The notes under the pieces were generated by a model. The model was not told the DNA's origin. It saw nothing but the letters and a program-made list of their open reading frames with translations, and did not search any database. A program made the translations under genes and the position numbers. From NCBI RefSeq assembly GCF_006149045.1, contig NZ_VBSN01000076.1, forward strand, positions 1 to 64,000: a DNA stretch of 64,000 bases, given 5' to 3'. Source of the DNA: Dyadobacter flavalbus. Lineage in GTDB: Bacteria; Bacteroidota; Bacteroidia; Cytophagales; Spirosomataceae. Positions 32,049 through 42,144 of this stretch are shown piece after piece (the first letter of the stretch is position 1; every line of letters starts with the position of its first letter).

Positions 32049-33815
32049 GTGAAGCAGGAAACCAAAAGCGGCCAGATATTTGATCTTCCCACATTAAGAC
32101 GTCTTTATACATTCGTTCGTCCCTATCAGAAACAGTTTTATCTGCTGATCGGGATTATTTTACTGAATGCGCTGCTGGCGCCGCTTACGCCGCTTTTGAT
32201 CAAATACACCATTGATACGCCGATTGCCAACGGTGATTATTCGCAGCTGACTGTAATGTTGGTTGTGATGATTGTCGTTACCATTATTCAGGGCCTTGCG
32301 CAGTTCTGGAATACGTACATGTCGGGCTGGCTCGGGCAGTATATTATCCGTGATATCCGTGTGCAGCTTTATCAGAAAATCATCGGGCTGAGGCTCAAAT
32401 TCTTTGACAATACGCCGATCGGGCGCCTTGTTACACGTACCATTTCCGATGTGGAAACACTTTCCAATGTTTTCAGTGACGGAATGGCGGCCATTGCAGG
32501 CGATATCTTGCAGCTTACGCTCATCATTGCCGTCATGTTTTATACCGACTGGAAGCTGTCGCTGATCAGTTTGTCCATGATTCCGGTCATGCTGTACTGC
32601 ACGTATATTTTCAAGGAAAACATCAAAGATTCTTTCAATGAAGTGCGTGCGGCTGTTTCCAACCTCAACTCGTTTGTTCAGGAGCATCTGACGGGAATGG
32701 GAATCGTCCAGATTTTCAGCAGTGAAGATATCGAGTACAGGAAATTTCAGGAAATCAATAAAGTTCACCGCGATGCGAACATCCGGTCTATTCTGTATTA
32801 TTCCATTTACTATCCGGTTGCCGATGTTATTGCAGCAGCGGGAACAGGCCTTGTTGTATGGTATGGTTCCAGGCAAATCCTTGATGCAGAAGTGACTTTT
32901 GGTACGGTTACCGCATTTGTCATGTTTATCAACCTGTTTTTTCGTCCGATCCGGCAGCTTGCAGACCGTTTCAATACCTTGCAGATGGGAATCGTAAGTA
33001 CCGACAGAATCCTGAAACTGCTTGACAGCGACGAGTATACTTCCAATGAAGGAACCATTGCGCCGGAAACGATCAAAGGAAATGTGGAGTTCAGGAACGT
33101 CTGGTTTGCTTACAATGAAGAAGAATATGTACTGAAAGACATCAATTTTACGGTTAAAGAAGGCGAGACCATCGCGTTTGTAGGCGCGACCGGTGCCGGA
33201 AAATCATCCATTATCAATCTGCTGTCACGTTTTTACGATATCAATAAAGGAAGCATTTATGTTGACGGTATCGAAATCCACGATTTTGAACTGAATGCAT
33301 TGCGTAAGAACATCGGTGTCGTTCTTCAGGATGTTTTTCTGTTCTCCGATACGATTGAAAACAATATCCGGCTGGGAGATTTTTCCATAACGCATGAAAA
33401 AATTGTGGAAGCAGCCAAGCTCGTCGGTGTTCATGACTTTATTGAAAGGCTGCCGGGCGGTTATGCTTATAATGTCATGGAAAGAGGTTCCACGCTTTCT
33501 GTCGGGCAGCGTCAGCTTATCTCCTTTGTGCGTGCCATGGTGCATGAGCCGAAAATCATTGTTCTGGACGAAGCAACTTCTTCAGTAGACAGTGAAACGG
33601 AAGAACTGATCCAGAAAGCAATCGAAACGTTAATGCAGGGGCGCACGGCCATTGTCATTGCGCACCGGCTTTCCACGATTCAGGAAGCGGATAAAATCAT
33701 TGTGGTGGACAAAGGACAAATTGTCGAAGAAGGCAATCATATTCAGTTGCTTGAAAAAGAAGGCTTCTACGCCAATTTGTACCGTATGCAGTATAAGGAA
33801 GTTCTTAAAATCTAG
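32049..33815 (+). CDS. ABC transporter, fused permease and ATP-binding domain
   Basis: A 588-residue half-transporter of the exporter type (MsbA/MdlB-like). Six membrane helices occupy residues 20-300, with the coupling region LKFFDNTPIGRLVTRTISDV near residue 117. The nucleotide-binding domain has Walker A GATGAGKSS near 379, Q-loop GVVLQDVFLF, signature LSVGQRQL near 485, Walker B IIVLDEATSSVDSE and the H-loop IVIAHRLSTI. It probably forms a homo- or heterodimer that exports a lipid, drug or peptide. Translation starts at GTG 32049; no ATG lies in frame before it. It ends 2 bp from the convergent PBP1A gene. Confidence 0.92.
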   Translation: MKQETKSGQIFDLPTLRRLYTFVRPYQKQFYLLIGIILLNALLAPLTPLLIKYTIDTPIANGDYSQLTVMLVVMIVVTIIQGLAQFWNTYMSGWLGQYIIRDIRVQLYQKIIGLRLKFFDNTPIGRLVTRTISDVETLSNVFSDGMAAIAGDILQLTLIIAVMFYTDWKLSLISLSMIPVMLYCTYIFKENIKDSFNEVRAAVSNLNSFVQEHLTGMGIVQIFSSEDIEYRKFQEINKVHRDANIRSILYYSIYYPVADVIAAAGTGLVVWYGSRQILDAEVTFGTVTAFVMFINLFFRPIRQLADRFNTLQMGIVSTDRILKLLDSDEYTSNEGTIAPETIKGNVEFRNVWFAYNEEEYVLKDINFTVKEGETIAFVGATGAGKSSIINLLSRFYDINKGSIYVDGIEIHDFELNALRKNIGVVLQDVFLFSDTIENNIRLGDFSITHEKIVEAAKLVGVHDFIERLPGGYAYNVMERGSTLSVGQRQLISFVRAMVHEPKIIVLDEATSSVDSETEELIQKAIETLMQGRTAIVIAHRLSTIQEADKIIVVDKGQIVEEGNHIQLLEKEGFYANLYRMQYKEVLKI

Positions 33816-33817
33816 TT

Positions 33818-36337
33818 TCAGTTGGCGCTGCCGGTATCCAGCGGAATCGGCGGCGGCCCGATCAGGAATTCATCTTCGTCGTTTCTTTTGGCAGGCGTGC
33901 TGTCGCCTTCTGCACCCAGCGAATCACTTTCGTAACGCTGATAATAAGTGGGGCAATTGTACGTCTTTACCACTTTGAAACTTGGTTTCGGAAATGGTCC
34001 GGGTTCAATGCCGTTGGATTTATCCCGATAAATTTTTTCCAGAAAACTGCCGACGATCGGCAACGCGGTTTTAGCGCCTTCACCCAGGTTTGTTGTTCGG
34101 AAGTGAATACTTCTGTCATCGCCGCCAACCCACGCGCCCACGACAAGGTCACGGGTAATGCACATAAACCAGCCGTCGGAATTGTTGGATGTTGTTCCCG
34201 TTTTGCCGCCGATTTCGTTTCCGTTTTTGGTTACGTCAAATTTCCAGCGAATGCTTCCCGACGTTCCGCCCGGCTCTTCCACGCCGCCTTTCAGCATCTG
34301 AACCATCAGAAACGCAGATTCTTCGCTGATTGCCTGACGGTGTTCCGGCTGAAACTCTTCAATAACCTTGCCGTTACTGTCCTCAATTTTGGTGACCAGA
34401 ATAGGCTGTGTGTAAGTTCCGCTGTTTACAAAAACGCAATAAGCGGCAACCATATCATAAAGCGAAACATCAAACGGTCCCAGACCAATGGAAGGAAGCG
34501 GTTCGAGCGGTGTCGTAATGCCCATTTTTTTGGCATAGCTGGCAACATTGGCCGGCCCGACCTGGTCGGTCAATTGTGCTGTGACGGAGTTTATGGATTG
34601 TGCAAGTGCCCGTTTCAGCGTCATGTTGGAATAAGAAAATGTGCCGGTTGCATTTCTTGGCTTCCATTCTTTTTCCACACCGTCTTCCATATACTTTTTT
34701 TCAAACGGCTTGTCCACAATCTGATCGCACGGCGTCATATTGAAGTTCGGATCGTCAATCGCAGTGGTGTAAACAAACGGCTTGAAAGTGGAGCCTGGCT
34801 GCCTTTTGCCCTGTTTTACAGCATCATACTTGAAGTAATTATAATCCAGGCCGCCAACCCACGCTTTGATCTGTCCGGTATGCGGGCTCATGGCCATCAT
34901 GCCGGCTCTTAATACCCTTTTGTAATAATCCAGCGAATCCATTGAACTCCAGTATTTTTTCATTTCGCTGCTGTTTTTCCAGTCATAAACCGTCATGGTA
35001 TCCTTTTTGTTAAGGTAATAACGGATGCTGTCGGGCTGGTTCGGGAATTTGGCCGCGAGATTTTTGTACTTGCTTGTTCTTTTAACGACATTTTCAAGAA
35101 AGTCCGGAATTTCCTTACCCTGTTCGTCAACCCACGGATTTTGCTTGCCCCAATGCGCTTCAAACACACGCTGAAGCTGTTTCATTTTTTGCGTCATGGC
35201 TTCTTCCGCATCCGCCTGCATACGCGAATCAATGGTTGTGTAGATTCTGAGACCGTCGGTATAAAGGTCATATCCGTTTTCATCACCCCATTTTTTTACA
35301 AAATCAACAACGGCATTTTTGAAGTAATTTGCGTTTCCGTCGTACGGCGTTTCAAACTTTGTTTTCAGTTCAATGGGCAATGCGCTGATGGAATCGGCCT
35401 GTCTGGCGCTGATGAATCCGTACTTCTGCATTTGCCCGATCACGACATTGCGGCGTTCCAGCGAACGTTTTTTGTTACGGATCGGATTGTAGGTTGTCGT
35501 TGCTTTCTGTAACCCGACCAGCACTGCAGATTCCTGAATGTTGAGGCTGTCGGGCGATTTACTGAAATAGGATTGTGCGGCCGTATTGATTCCGTACGTA
35601 TTGTTGCCGTAATCAACCGTGTTGAAATACATGGTCAGGATTTCTTCTTTGGTGAAATTCCGTTCCAGTTTGATTGCCGTAAGCCATTCCTTGGTTTTAT
35701 AAATCAGCGTACCAAATCCCGGAATGTAGCCCAGAAAGCCGCGTGCATCCGTTTTTCTGGTTTTAAAAAGTTTTTTTGCCAGCTGCTGCGTAATGGTACT
35801 TCCGCCGCCGCGATCCGTTGCGCCGGTTATAATCCCGACCGCAACACTGGCCATGGCTTTGTAATCAATTCCTGAATGCTTGTAAAAACGAACGTCTTCA
35901 GTAGCAATCAATGCCTTGATCAGATTTGGTGAAATCATTTTTGCGGTGACGGGCGTACGGTTTTCGGTATAGAATTTACCGATCATCACGCCGTCGGCAG
36001 TGTAAATTTCGGAAGACTGCGCCACTTTCGGATTCTGAAGATCTTCCACGCTGGGCATGCTGCCCATCAGCCAGAGAAAATTGGTTTCAACGCAGAAAAT
36101 GTAAGCAGCAAATGTCAGAAATCCGTAAATGAAGGTTTTCCAGATGAATTTGACCGGGCGGTAATAAGCAGAATGTACATCTACCGTTTCGTCCCGCCAG
36201 TTCCTGAATGCTTGTTTCTTTCTACGGTATGACAAAAAAAATGAGTCAGCTCGTTCCTTGCCGGTTATTAACGAAGTTAGCTTGTAGGCAGTACGGTTAA
36301 TGAATGTTGAAAGCTGATTCCCAAGGTTTTGGAACAT
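33818..36337 (-). CDS. mrcA: Penicillin-binding protein 1A, bifunctional transglycosylase/transpeptidase
   Basis: An 839-residue class A PBP that polymerises and cross-links peptidoglycan. A basic cytoplasmic N-terminus of about 60 residues precedes one membrane anchor near 63-85. The GT51 glycosyltransferase domain shows ALIATEDVRFYKHSG with catalytic Glu147, then RGGGSTITQQLAKKLF. The transpeptidase domain has SxxK as S516-TFK, SxN as SINS and KTGTT near residue 712. A short Pro-rich tail follows. The cytoplasmic N-terminus is longer than in E. coli PBP1A. It ends 2 bp from the convergent ABC exporter. Confidence 0.95.
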   Translation of the reverse strand: MFQNLGNQLSTFINRTAYKLTSLITGKERADSFFLSYRRKKQAFRNWRDETVDVHSAYYRPVKFIWKTFIYGFLTFAAYIFCVETNFLWLMGSMPSVEDLQNPKVAQSSEIYTADGVMIGKFYTENRTPVTAKMISPNLIKALIATEDVRFYKHSGIDYKAMASVAVGIITGATDRGGGSTITQQLAKKLFKTRKTDARGFLGYIPGFGTLIYKTKEWLTAIKLERNFTKEEILTMYFNTVDYGNNTYGINTAAQSYFSKSPDSLNIQESAVLVGLQKATTTYNPIRNKKRSLERRNVVIGQMQKYGFISARQADSISALPIELKTKFETPYDGNANYFKNAVVDFVKKWGDENGYDLYTDGLRIYTTIDSRMQADAEEAMTQKMKQLQRVFEAHWGKQNPWVDEQGKEIPDFLENVVKRTSKYKNLAAKFPNQPDSIRYYLNKKDTMTVYDWKNSSEMKKYWSSMDSLDYYKRVLRAGMMAMSPHTGQIKAWVGGLDYNYFKYDAVKQGKRQPGSTFKPFVYTTAIDDPNFNMTPCDQIVDKPFEKKYMEDGVEKEWKPRNATGTFSYSNMTLKRALAQSINSVTAQLTDQVGPANVASYAKKMGITTPLEPLPSIGLGPFDVSLYDMVAAYCVFVNSGTYTQPILVTKIEDSNGKVIEEFQPEHRQAISEESAFLMVQMLKGGVEEPGGTSGSIRWKFDVTKNGNEIGGKTGTTSNNSDGWFMCITRDLVVGAWVGGDDRSIHFRTTNLGEGAKTALPIVGSFLEKIYRDKSNGIEPGPFPKPSFKVVKTYNCPTYYQRYESDSLGAEGDSTPAKRNDEDEFLIGPPPIPLDTGSAN

Positions 36338-36410
36338 TGCCTGTAATTTATAATAAATTGATCGGTATAATTTCCTGCCAACTTTTCTGTTCGCTGGAAT
36401 TCAAAGATAA

Positions 36411-36446
36411 CAAAAGCCGGATATATCTGACCAGATCCGGCTTTTG
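36411..36446 (-). terminator. Hairpin terminator after msrB
   Basis: A perfect 12-bp stem CAAAAGCCGGAT / ATCCGGCTTTTG (36411-36422 and 36435-36446) lies 11 bp past the msrB stop, with a short T-rich end on the minus strand. Confidence 0.75.
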
Positions 36447-36456
36447 TGTAATTACG

Positions 36457-36852
36457 CTATTCCGCTTTCTCGAATTTCAGGGCAGCGCCGTTCATGCAGT
36501 AACGCAGGCCGGTCGGACGCGGGCCGTCGTCAAAAACATGGCCCAGATGCCCGCCGCATGTACGGCAAACTACTTCGGTGCGCGTCATGCCGTGACTTTT
36601 ATCCACTATTTCTTCCACATTTCCGGAAGCCACCGGCTGAAAAAAGCTTGGCCATCCTGTTCCGGAGTCAAATTTGGTTTCAGAACTGAATAAAGGCGTT
36701 CCGCATGCTGCACAAACGTAAGTTCCATTTTCTTTATTGTCGTTATATGGATGCGAAAACGGTCTTTCCGTCCCTTTTTCGAAAAGAACAAAGCATTGCT
36801 GACCGGTGAGTTCTTTCCTCCATTCTTCCTTGGTTTTTTCTATTTCTCTCAT
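36457..36852 (-). CDS. msrB: Peptide-methionine (R)-S-oxide reductase
   Basis: A 131-residue MsrB from the ATG at 36852, which repairs methionine-R-sulfoxide in proteins. Two CxxC pairs that bind zinc are visible (VCAACG and [13 protein letters not shown]), together with [13 protein letters not shown] and the catalytic Cys in RYCMNGAAL. Most family members have RYCxNS, so the Gly after Asn is a small variation. No signal peptide is seen, so the protein should be cytoplasmic. A 13-codon extension from 36891 is possible but unlikely. Confidence 0.94.
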   Translation of the reverse strand: MREIEKTKEEWRKELTGQQCFVLFEKGTERPFSHPYNDNKENGTYVCAACGTPLFSSETKFDSGTGWPSFFQPVASGNVEEIVDKSHGMTRTEVVCRTCGGHLGHVFDDGPRPTGLRYCMNGAALKFEKAE

Positions 36853-36928
36853 TGTCAAAATATTTTTATAATCAATGGCATAAATTAGCAAAATTATGCC
36901 ACTTATATCATCAACGAACAGCTGACGT

Positions 36929-38449
36929 TTATCGTTTGTTAAAAATGCGCCTCAGCCACGAATCCTGCGGCGGCCAGCACTTGTTCTGCGATTCCGGGGA
37001 CTTATGGTAAATGCCTGCCGCTATTCCGAAGTATACGTTGAATGCTTTCGGGTTACCGATATTCAGTAGCCCGGCCAAATGATCCGTCCCCATCCATAAC
37101 GGTCCGGCACGGCCTGCCAGTCCAATTGCCGGCGAACGGTAGCGGTTCATCAGTGAAAGCGGAACGGATAATTCATACCATTTATGTTCATAACGCGGCG
37201 TTACCGTAACGGTGGATTCAGCTTTCATGCCAAATGCTTTTTGCGGAACAAGGTTCTGCACCCATAATCCGCTTACATACACATTAGGCCTGATGTTGTA
37301 ATCCACACTCGCCTGAAAGGCTGCCGGCAGAACGGAACGGAAGTCCGGTGCAATCGTCGGGCCGCCGTCCAGTGAATTATTGATGGCATTGAAAAATCCT
37401 TCTGATCCGTCCAGCTTCTGAAAATCATCAAACCTGAATTCCTTGTTGGTTGTGTGCGTTTCCTGCTGCAACAGATATGCCGGATTGTTGAAACGGACCC
37501 GGCCGATATCCGTTAACGAAACAGCGACGCGGTAGAGATATTTATTTTTTGAATGATCCTTTTTGCGTTCGCCTTTTTCGTAATAACTGTATTTGCTGAC
37601 ATCCGGCCGGTATTCGTACACAGCACCGACATCAAAGCCCCAGCCCATGCCGGGAGGCCTGCCGCTTGGCGCCAGGCCTTCGTCGCGCGTCATGGCGTAG
37701 CGCACATTGATTTCATTGACGTTAATATACTGGCGTTTGTTTTCCCAGGATGCATCGGGCAAAACGTTGAAGGATGAGTTTTCAATGATGGCATGCGCAT
37801 TATACAGTCCGATAAGTCCTTTCAGCGTTACACCGACTTTCAGAAAATCGGTTTCATTGTCCATCACCACGCCGCCTAGTGCAAATGCAATTTCGCCCAG
37901 ACCGTTAAAATGAAGTTGTCCGGACTGGTTATTGAAAACAGGGCCCTGCAATGCTTTCAGCTGCGTCGTTTTGCTGATCAGTCTGGCCAGATCTTCAGTA
38001 ATGCCGGAAGCATTCAGAATATATCTTGCCCTCAGCAGAACAGCAGCGCCCAGTCTTCCTTTCAGCATGTTGAACATAACGGATGGAAGCCGCGTATCGC
38101 CGCCTGCATTCATATATTTAAGATTGCCGTTCAGCTTTTCACCGAGGTAGGAGCGGGGAAACTGTACAACGCCGCGGCTGCTGCGGTATTTGGCAGAAAC
38201 CGTATTGGTAAGTAAATTAAAAAATGAAAAAGGTGCTTCATACCTTACATGATTGTTGGCCGTATAAATCTGTGTGGCAGCCACATGGATATAAGCCCGG
38301 TACCTGCTGTCGGCAACAAATGCCGGATTATGGTATAAAGCGTTGGTCCCTGCATAATTTCCCATGGAAGCTCCCGGTAAATGCTGCGACCAGCCCGTAA
38401 GTGCCCAGCCGAAAACCATTCCGAGTGCAAGTAACCAGTTTCTGTGCAT
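36929..38449 (-). CDS. DUF5723 family outer-membrane protein
   Basis: A 506-residue exported protein with a signal peptide cleaved near TGWSQ. The start of the mature part, [19 protein letters not shown], is the pattern of DUF5723/PorV-like barrels in Bacteroidota, which resemble FadL-type outer-membrane proteins. Many amphipathic strands follow, including [29 protein letters not shown] and [14 protein letters not shown]. Unlike most barrels, it does not end in an aromatic residue but in a basic tail [10 protein letters not shown] role in transport or motility has been proposed for relatives but is not shown here. Confidence 0.8.
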   Translation of the reverse strand: MHRNWLLALGMVFGWALTGWSQHLPGASMGNYAGTNALYHNPAFVADSRYRAYIHVAATQIYTANNHVRYEAPFSFFNLLTNTVSAKYRSSRGVVQFPRSYLGEKLNGNLKYMNAGGDTRLPSVMFNMLKGRLGAAVLLRARYILNASGITEDLARLISKTTQLKALQGPVFNNQSGQLHFNGLGEIAFALGGVVMDNETDFLKVGVTLKGLIGLYNAHAIIENSSFNVLPDASWENKRQYINVNEINVRYAMTRDEGLAPSGRPPGMGWGFDVGAVYEYRPDVSKYSYYEKGERKKDHSKNKYLYRVAVSLTDIGRVRFNNPAYLLQQETHTTNKEFRFDDFQKLDGSEGFFNAINNSLDGGPTIAPDFRSVLPAAFQASVDYNIRPNVYVSGLWVQNLVPQKAFGMKAESTVTVTPRYEHKWYELSVPLSLMNRYRSPAIGLAGRAGPLWMGTDHLAGLLNIGNPKAFNVYFGIAAGIYHKSPESQNKCWPPQDSWLRRIFNKR

Positions 38450-38705
38450 AGTGGATTGATGACATTTGATATTTTCCTGTCATTTCAGTGTGCAAAGAAA
38501 GTGCAAACGTTCCTGTAATGCGTGTTTGCCGGTCAGAAAAATAATATGGAGCAGGAACCAACCGCATGATTTTAACATTTAAAACAAAAGCATTGGTCAT
38601 TGGCCGGCCCTTGTTTTCAGGTTTATTTGAATTCAGCATAACAGTGTAAGTGTATTAATAAAGACAAGATTACAGAATTGGAAAAGGAATGTAAGTGCAG
38701 ATTGT
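38450..38705. other. Divergent intergenic region, DUF5723 gene and ATP-grasp gene
   Basis: This stretch between two divergent genes should hold the DUF5723 promoter on the minus strand, but I find no good TAnnTTTG match. No reading frame with coding character was seen. A candidate promoter for the plus-strand gene follows at 38706. Confidence 0.4.
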
Positions 38706-38735
38706 TTTGTATAGTCAAACATTGACCATATATTG
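38706..38735 (+). promoter_or_regulatory. Candidate promoter of the ATP-grasp/esterase pair
   Basis: TTTG at 38706-38709 is followed after 19 bp by TATATTG at 38729-38735, close to the TTTG/TAnnTTTG consensus. The ATG at 38779 lies 43 bp downstream. Confidence 0.4.
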
Positions 38736-38778
38736 TTCTGTAAATAATGGAAGTATACTTATTCAAATTTTGTATTGT

Positions 38779-40209
38779 ATGAATTTTTCATTTTCAAATT
38801 ATCAAAGCGAAAATTTCTTCGATGAGATGTTTACCCCAGAGGGAGAAATACGGCCGGGCTATGAACATTTAAAGAACAAATTTGAAAACCTGACACACGA
38901 AGATCTTACAAACCGCCAGCTGGCTACGGAACGTGCCCTGCTTTCAATGGGCATTACTTTCAATGTTTATTCCGAAGGAGAAGGAACCGAGCGCATTATG
39001 CCGATCGACATCATTCCGCGCGTACTTTCCAATGCGGAATGGGAATGGCTGGAAAAAGGATTGAAACAGCGGATCAAGGCACTGAACATGTTTATTGACG
39101 ATGTTTACAATGATCAGAATATACTCAACGACGGCGTCGTCCCGCGTGAACTGATCGAATCCAGCAAATGTTTTCTGCGGCCCTGCATCGGCCTGAAACC
39201 ACCGAAGGGAATCTGGTGCCATATAACCGGTACGGATCTTATCAAAGGCGAAGACGGCACTTTTATGGTGCTGGAAGATAACCTCCGCTGTCCTTCCGGT
39301 GTTTCCTACATGCTGGAAAACCGGGAGCTTTCCAAGCAGATTTTTCCGGATGTGCTGGCGCGTACGGGCGTAAGGCCCGTTTCTGATTATCCGACAAGGC
39401 TTCTGCAGATGTTGCAGCATCTGGCCGACAGGCCCAATCCGACCGTTGCGGTCCTGACGCCGGGTATTTACAATTCCGCTTATTTCGAGCATTCCTACCT
39501 TGCGCAGCAAATGGGTGTCGAGCTTGTGGACGCGCGTGATCTTGTGGTTTCGGACGGCTATGTGAAAATGCGTACAACTAACGGACTTCAGATCGTGGAT
39601 GTGATTTACCGCCGCATTGACGATACTTTTATGGACCCGGATGCATTTAATCCCGATTCACTGATCGGTATTCCGGGCATTTTCGAGGTTTATAAAAAAG
39701 GCCGCGTTGCGCTGGCGAATGCGCCTGGAACCGGTGTGGCCGACGATAAAGTGGTGTACGCCTATGTTCCCAGGATTATTAAATATTACCTCGGAGAAGA
39801 AGCCATTATACCCAATGTGAAAACCTACATATGCGGAGAAGAAGAAGACTTCAATTATGTTCTGGAAAATATTTCGCAGCTGGTTGTAAAGGAAGCCAAT
39901 GAAGCCGGTGGCTACGGTATGCTGATCGGGCCGAAGGCAACTGAAGAAGAGCATGAGCAGTTCAGGGAAAAGATAAGAAACAATCCGCGTAACTACATTG
40001 CGCAGCCCACTATTTCACTTTCACGCGTGCCGTGCATGGTGGACGGGCATGCAGAAGGAAGGCATGTGGATCTGCGCCCTTATATTTTATACGGAGATGA
40101 TATCAGCGTAATACCGGGCGGCTTGACGAGAGTAGCCCTGAGAAAGGGTTCACTGGTTGTAAACTCGTCACAAGGAGGAGGAGGAAAAGATACCTGGGTT
40201 TTGTATTAA
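38779..40209 (+). CDS. Circularly permuted ATP-grasp family protein (COG2308)
   Basis: A 476-residue soluble protein from the ATG at 38779 (MNFSFSNYQSENFFDEMF). It matches the circularly permuted type 2 ATP-grasp family: EWEWLEKGLKQRIKALNMFIDDVYNDQ near residue 90, FMVLEDNLRCPSGVSYMLENR near 160, QIVDVIYRRIDDTFMDP near 275 and GGYGMLIGP near 380. ATP-grasp enzymes join a carboxylate to an amine or thiol using ATP, and these members are thought to ligate amino acids or peptides to an unknown acceptor. Elsewhere the gene is commonly followed by an alpha-E (DUF403) and a transglutaminase-like gene; here an esterase-like gene follows instead, 112 bp downstream. Confidence 0.88.
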   Translation: MNFSFSNYQSENFFDEMFTPEGEIRPGYEHLKNKFENLTHEDLTNRQLATERALLSMGITFNVYSEGEGTERIMPIDIIPRVLSNAEWEWLEKGLKQRIKALNMFIDDVYNDQNILNDGVVPRELIESSKCFLRPCIGLKPPKGIWCHITGTDLIKGEDGTFMVLEDNLRCPSGVSYMLENRELSKQIFPDVLARTGVRPVSDYPTRLLQMLQHLADRPNPTVAVLTPGIYNSAYFEHSYLAQQMGVELVDARDLVVSDGYVKMRTTNGLQIVDVIYRRIDDTFMDPDAFNPDSLIGIPGIFEVYKKGRVALANAPGTGVADDKVVYAYVPRIIKYYLGEEAIIPNVKTYICGEEEDFNYVLENISQLVVKEANEAGGYGMLIGPKATEEEHEQFREKIRNNPRNYIAQPTISLSRVPCMVDGHAEGRHVDLRPYILYGDDISVIPGGLTRVALRKGSLVVNSSQGGGGKDTWVLY

Positions 40210-40321
40210 ACGGTCATGATTGTTGCTGGACACATCGATGAAAATGATTGTTACAATTCTAAAAGCCCGGAATTGACTTTCCTGATTTTAAACGAATTAC
40301 AGCAACTTAAATGAAAACGAA

Positions 40322-41053
40322 ATGCAACGCGAGGTAACAGGCTGGTTTAGTCCGTCACTGAATGAACATATGGATATTGCGGTATACGGGCACTATGGGT
40401 TTGCATTGCTGCTGATTCCCACGGCAGCTTCAAACTTTCTGGAATATGAGGAAAAAGGACTTATAGAAAGTATCCAGCCGTTTATCGATTCAGGAAAAGT
40501 AAAAGTATACTGCATCAACAGCATTAATTCGGAAAGCTGGCTTAATCCGTACATGCATGGTTATGACAAGGCAATAAGGCATCAGCTGTTCAATGATTAT
40601 GTGATCCGGGAAGTGATTCCGTTTATCAAGGAAAATTCGAGCCCGACAAACGAAATCATTGCAGGCGGTGCATCATTCGGAGCCATGCATGCGGCCAATC
40701 TTTTCTTCAAGCACCCTGATTATATCCATGGCGTGATTGCAATGAGCGGATGTTACGATCTGAGTGTATATACGGAAGGGTATCACGACGATAATGTCTA
40801 TTTCAATTCGCCTGTTCATTATCTGCCGCAGCTGAAAGCGGAATGGCACCTGTCCATGTACAGAGAAAGCCGCCACATTCATTTTATAACCGGCTCGGGC
40901 GCTTACGAAGTGCCGGAATACTCACGGCAGATTTCCATGATCCTGACATCCAAAAATGTTCCGCACGAGCTCGATATCTGGGGAAGCGACATGCCGCACG
41001 ATTGGTGGGTATGGAAAAGAATGCTTCCCTATTATCTGGAAACAAGATTTTAA
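40322..41053 (+). CDS. Esterase-like alpha/beta hydrolase (COG4947 type)
   Basis: A 243-residue soluble alpha/beta hydrolase of the putative esterase (esterase D/mycolyltransferase-like) fold. The nucleophile elbow is GGASFGAMHA near residue 118, VIAMSGCYDLS follows, and the catalytic His is probably in MPHDWWVWKRMLPYY near 228. Similar short esterases sit beside circularly permuted ATP-grasp genes in other bacteria, which suggests that they act on the ligase's product or substrate. The gene is 112 bp behind the ATP-grasp gene on the same strand, and a bidirectional terminator follows. Confidence 0.82.
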   Translation: MQREVTGWFSPSLNEHMDIAVYGHYGFALLLIPTAASNFLEYEEKGLIESIQPFIDSGKVKVYCINSINSESWLNPYMHGYDKAIRHQLFNDYVIREVIPFIKENSSPTNEIIAGGASFGAMHAANLFFKHPDYIHGVIAMSGCYDLSVYTEGYHDDNVYFNSPVHYLPQLKAEWHLSMYRESRHIHFITGSGAYEVPEYSRQISMILTSKNVPHELDIWGSDMPHDWWVWKRMLPYYLETRF

Positions 41054-41058
41054 CATCG

Positions 41059-41103
41059 TTTTTTCGGCAGAGCAGATTACTGAAATCTGCTCTGCTGAAA
41101 AAA
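41059..41103. terminator. Bidirectional terminator between the esterase and pheS
   Basis: A 20-bp stem with one mismatch (41059-41078 with 41084-41103) is flanked by T-runs in both directions. It fills the whole space between the two convergent stop codons. Confidence 0.9.
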
Positions 41104-42144
41104 TCAGGCTCCTTCAAACTGCCTTAAAAATCTTACGTCATTTTCGGTAAACAACCGGAGGTCGTTGATTCCGTAACGCAGCATTGTAATCCTTTCAATT
41201 CCCATTCCGAAGGCAAATCCGGTATATTCCTCGCTGTTTATTCCGCAGTTTTCAAGTACGTTCGGGTCCACCATGCCTGAGCCGGCAATTTCCACCCAGC
41301 CACTGTGCTTGCATACATTGCAGCCTACGCCCTTGCATATGAAACAGGTTACGTCAATTTCCGCGCTTGGCTCTGTAAACGGAAAATAGGACGGACGCAG
41401 ACGGATTTTTGAATCTTTCCCGAACATTTCCTTGGCAAAGTGATACAAAGTGTCTTTCAAGTCTTTAAAGCTCACATTTTTATCTACATACAAGCCTTCC
41501 ACCTGATGAAAAACGCAGTGTGCACGTGCGGAAATAGCTTCATTCCGGAATACCCTTCCCGGCATTATGGACCGGATCGGCAATTTCTGTCTTTCCATCA
41601 GCCGAACCTGAACATTGGACGTGTGCGTTCTCAGCAGAACATCTTCTTTTACGTCACTTTCACTTTTCGAGATAAAAAAGGTATCCTGCATTTCACGCGC
41701 GGGATGATTATCTGCAAAGTTCAGCGCACTGAAATTATACCAGTCTTTCTCAATTTCTGGCCCGTAGGAAACATTGAAACCCATGCGTTCGAATATTTCA
41801 ATGATCCTGCGGCGTACGATGGTCAGTGGATGCAGGCTGCCCTGAAGATTGGGTATTACTGGCAAAGTAAGGTCCGGAGCCGCCTCCGAACTTTCCTCGG
41901 AAGCATTTTCGAGAATAGCTGAAAACTCCTGAAAGCGGTTTTGTGCCAGATTTTTAAGCGTGTTCAGTTCCTGTCCAACCGTACGCCTGTCTTCCTGCGG
42001 TACATTTTTCAGACCTTCGAAAAGTTCTGTGACAACACCTTTTTTACTGATGTATTTTAATCTGAACGCTTCCAGCTGTTCTTTGCTGGCTATTGTAACC
42101 TGTTCAATTTCCGAGATTAGTTCCTTTACCCGTTCGGTAATCAT
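41104..42144 (-). CDS. pheS: Phenylalanine--tRNA ligase alpha subunit
   Basis: A 346-residue class II aminoacyl-tRNA synthetase subunit. The N-terminal coiled-coil for tRNA binding covers about residues 1-85. Motif 1 is HPLTIVRRRIIEIFERMGF near 107, motif 2 includes HCVFHQVEGLYVDK near 210, and motif 3 is GFAFGMGIERITMLRYGI near 312. The CFICKGVGCNVCKHSGWVE insertion is the normal zinc-ribbon-like loop of this subunit. Together with PheT it charges tRNA-Phe. No pheT lies next to it, so the two subunits are encoded apart. Length and features are all usual. Confidence 0.97.
   Translation of the reverse strand: MITERVKELISEIEQVTIASKEQLEAFRLKYISKKGVVTELFEGLKNVPQEDRRTVGQELNTLKNLAQNRFQEFSAILENASEESSEAAPDLTLPVIPNLQGSLHPLTIVRRRIIEIFERMGFNVSYGPEIEKDWYNFSALNFADNHPAREMQDTFFISKSESDVKEDVLLRTHTSNVQVRLMERQKLPIRSIMPGRVFRNEAISARAHCVFHQVEGLYVDKNVSFKDLKDTLYHFAKEMFGKDSKIRLRPSYFPFTEPSAEIDVTCFICKGVGCNVCKHSGWVEIAGSGMVDPNVLENCGINSEEYTGFAFGMGIERITMLRYGINDLRLFTENDVRFLRQFEGA

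Noticed and set aside
32160-32876. A 238-codon antisense frame in the ABC exporter
   Set aside because: It mirrors the membrane domain of a clear ABC transporter and is rich in His, Asn and Arg without any domain.
34103-34912. A 269-codon plus-strand frame inside the PBP1A gene
   Set aside because: It lies wholly within the well-supported transpeptidase domain on the other strand; its composition, rich in Arg, Cys and His, is typical of shadow frames.
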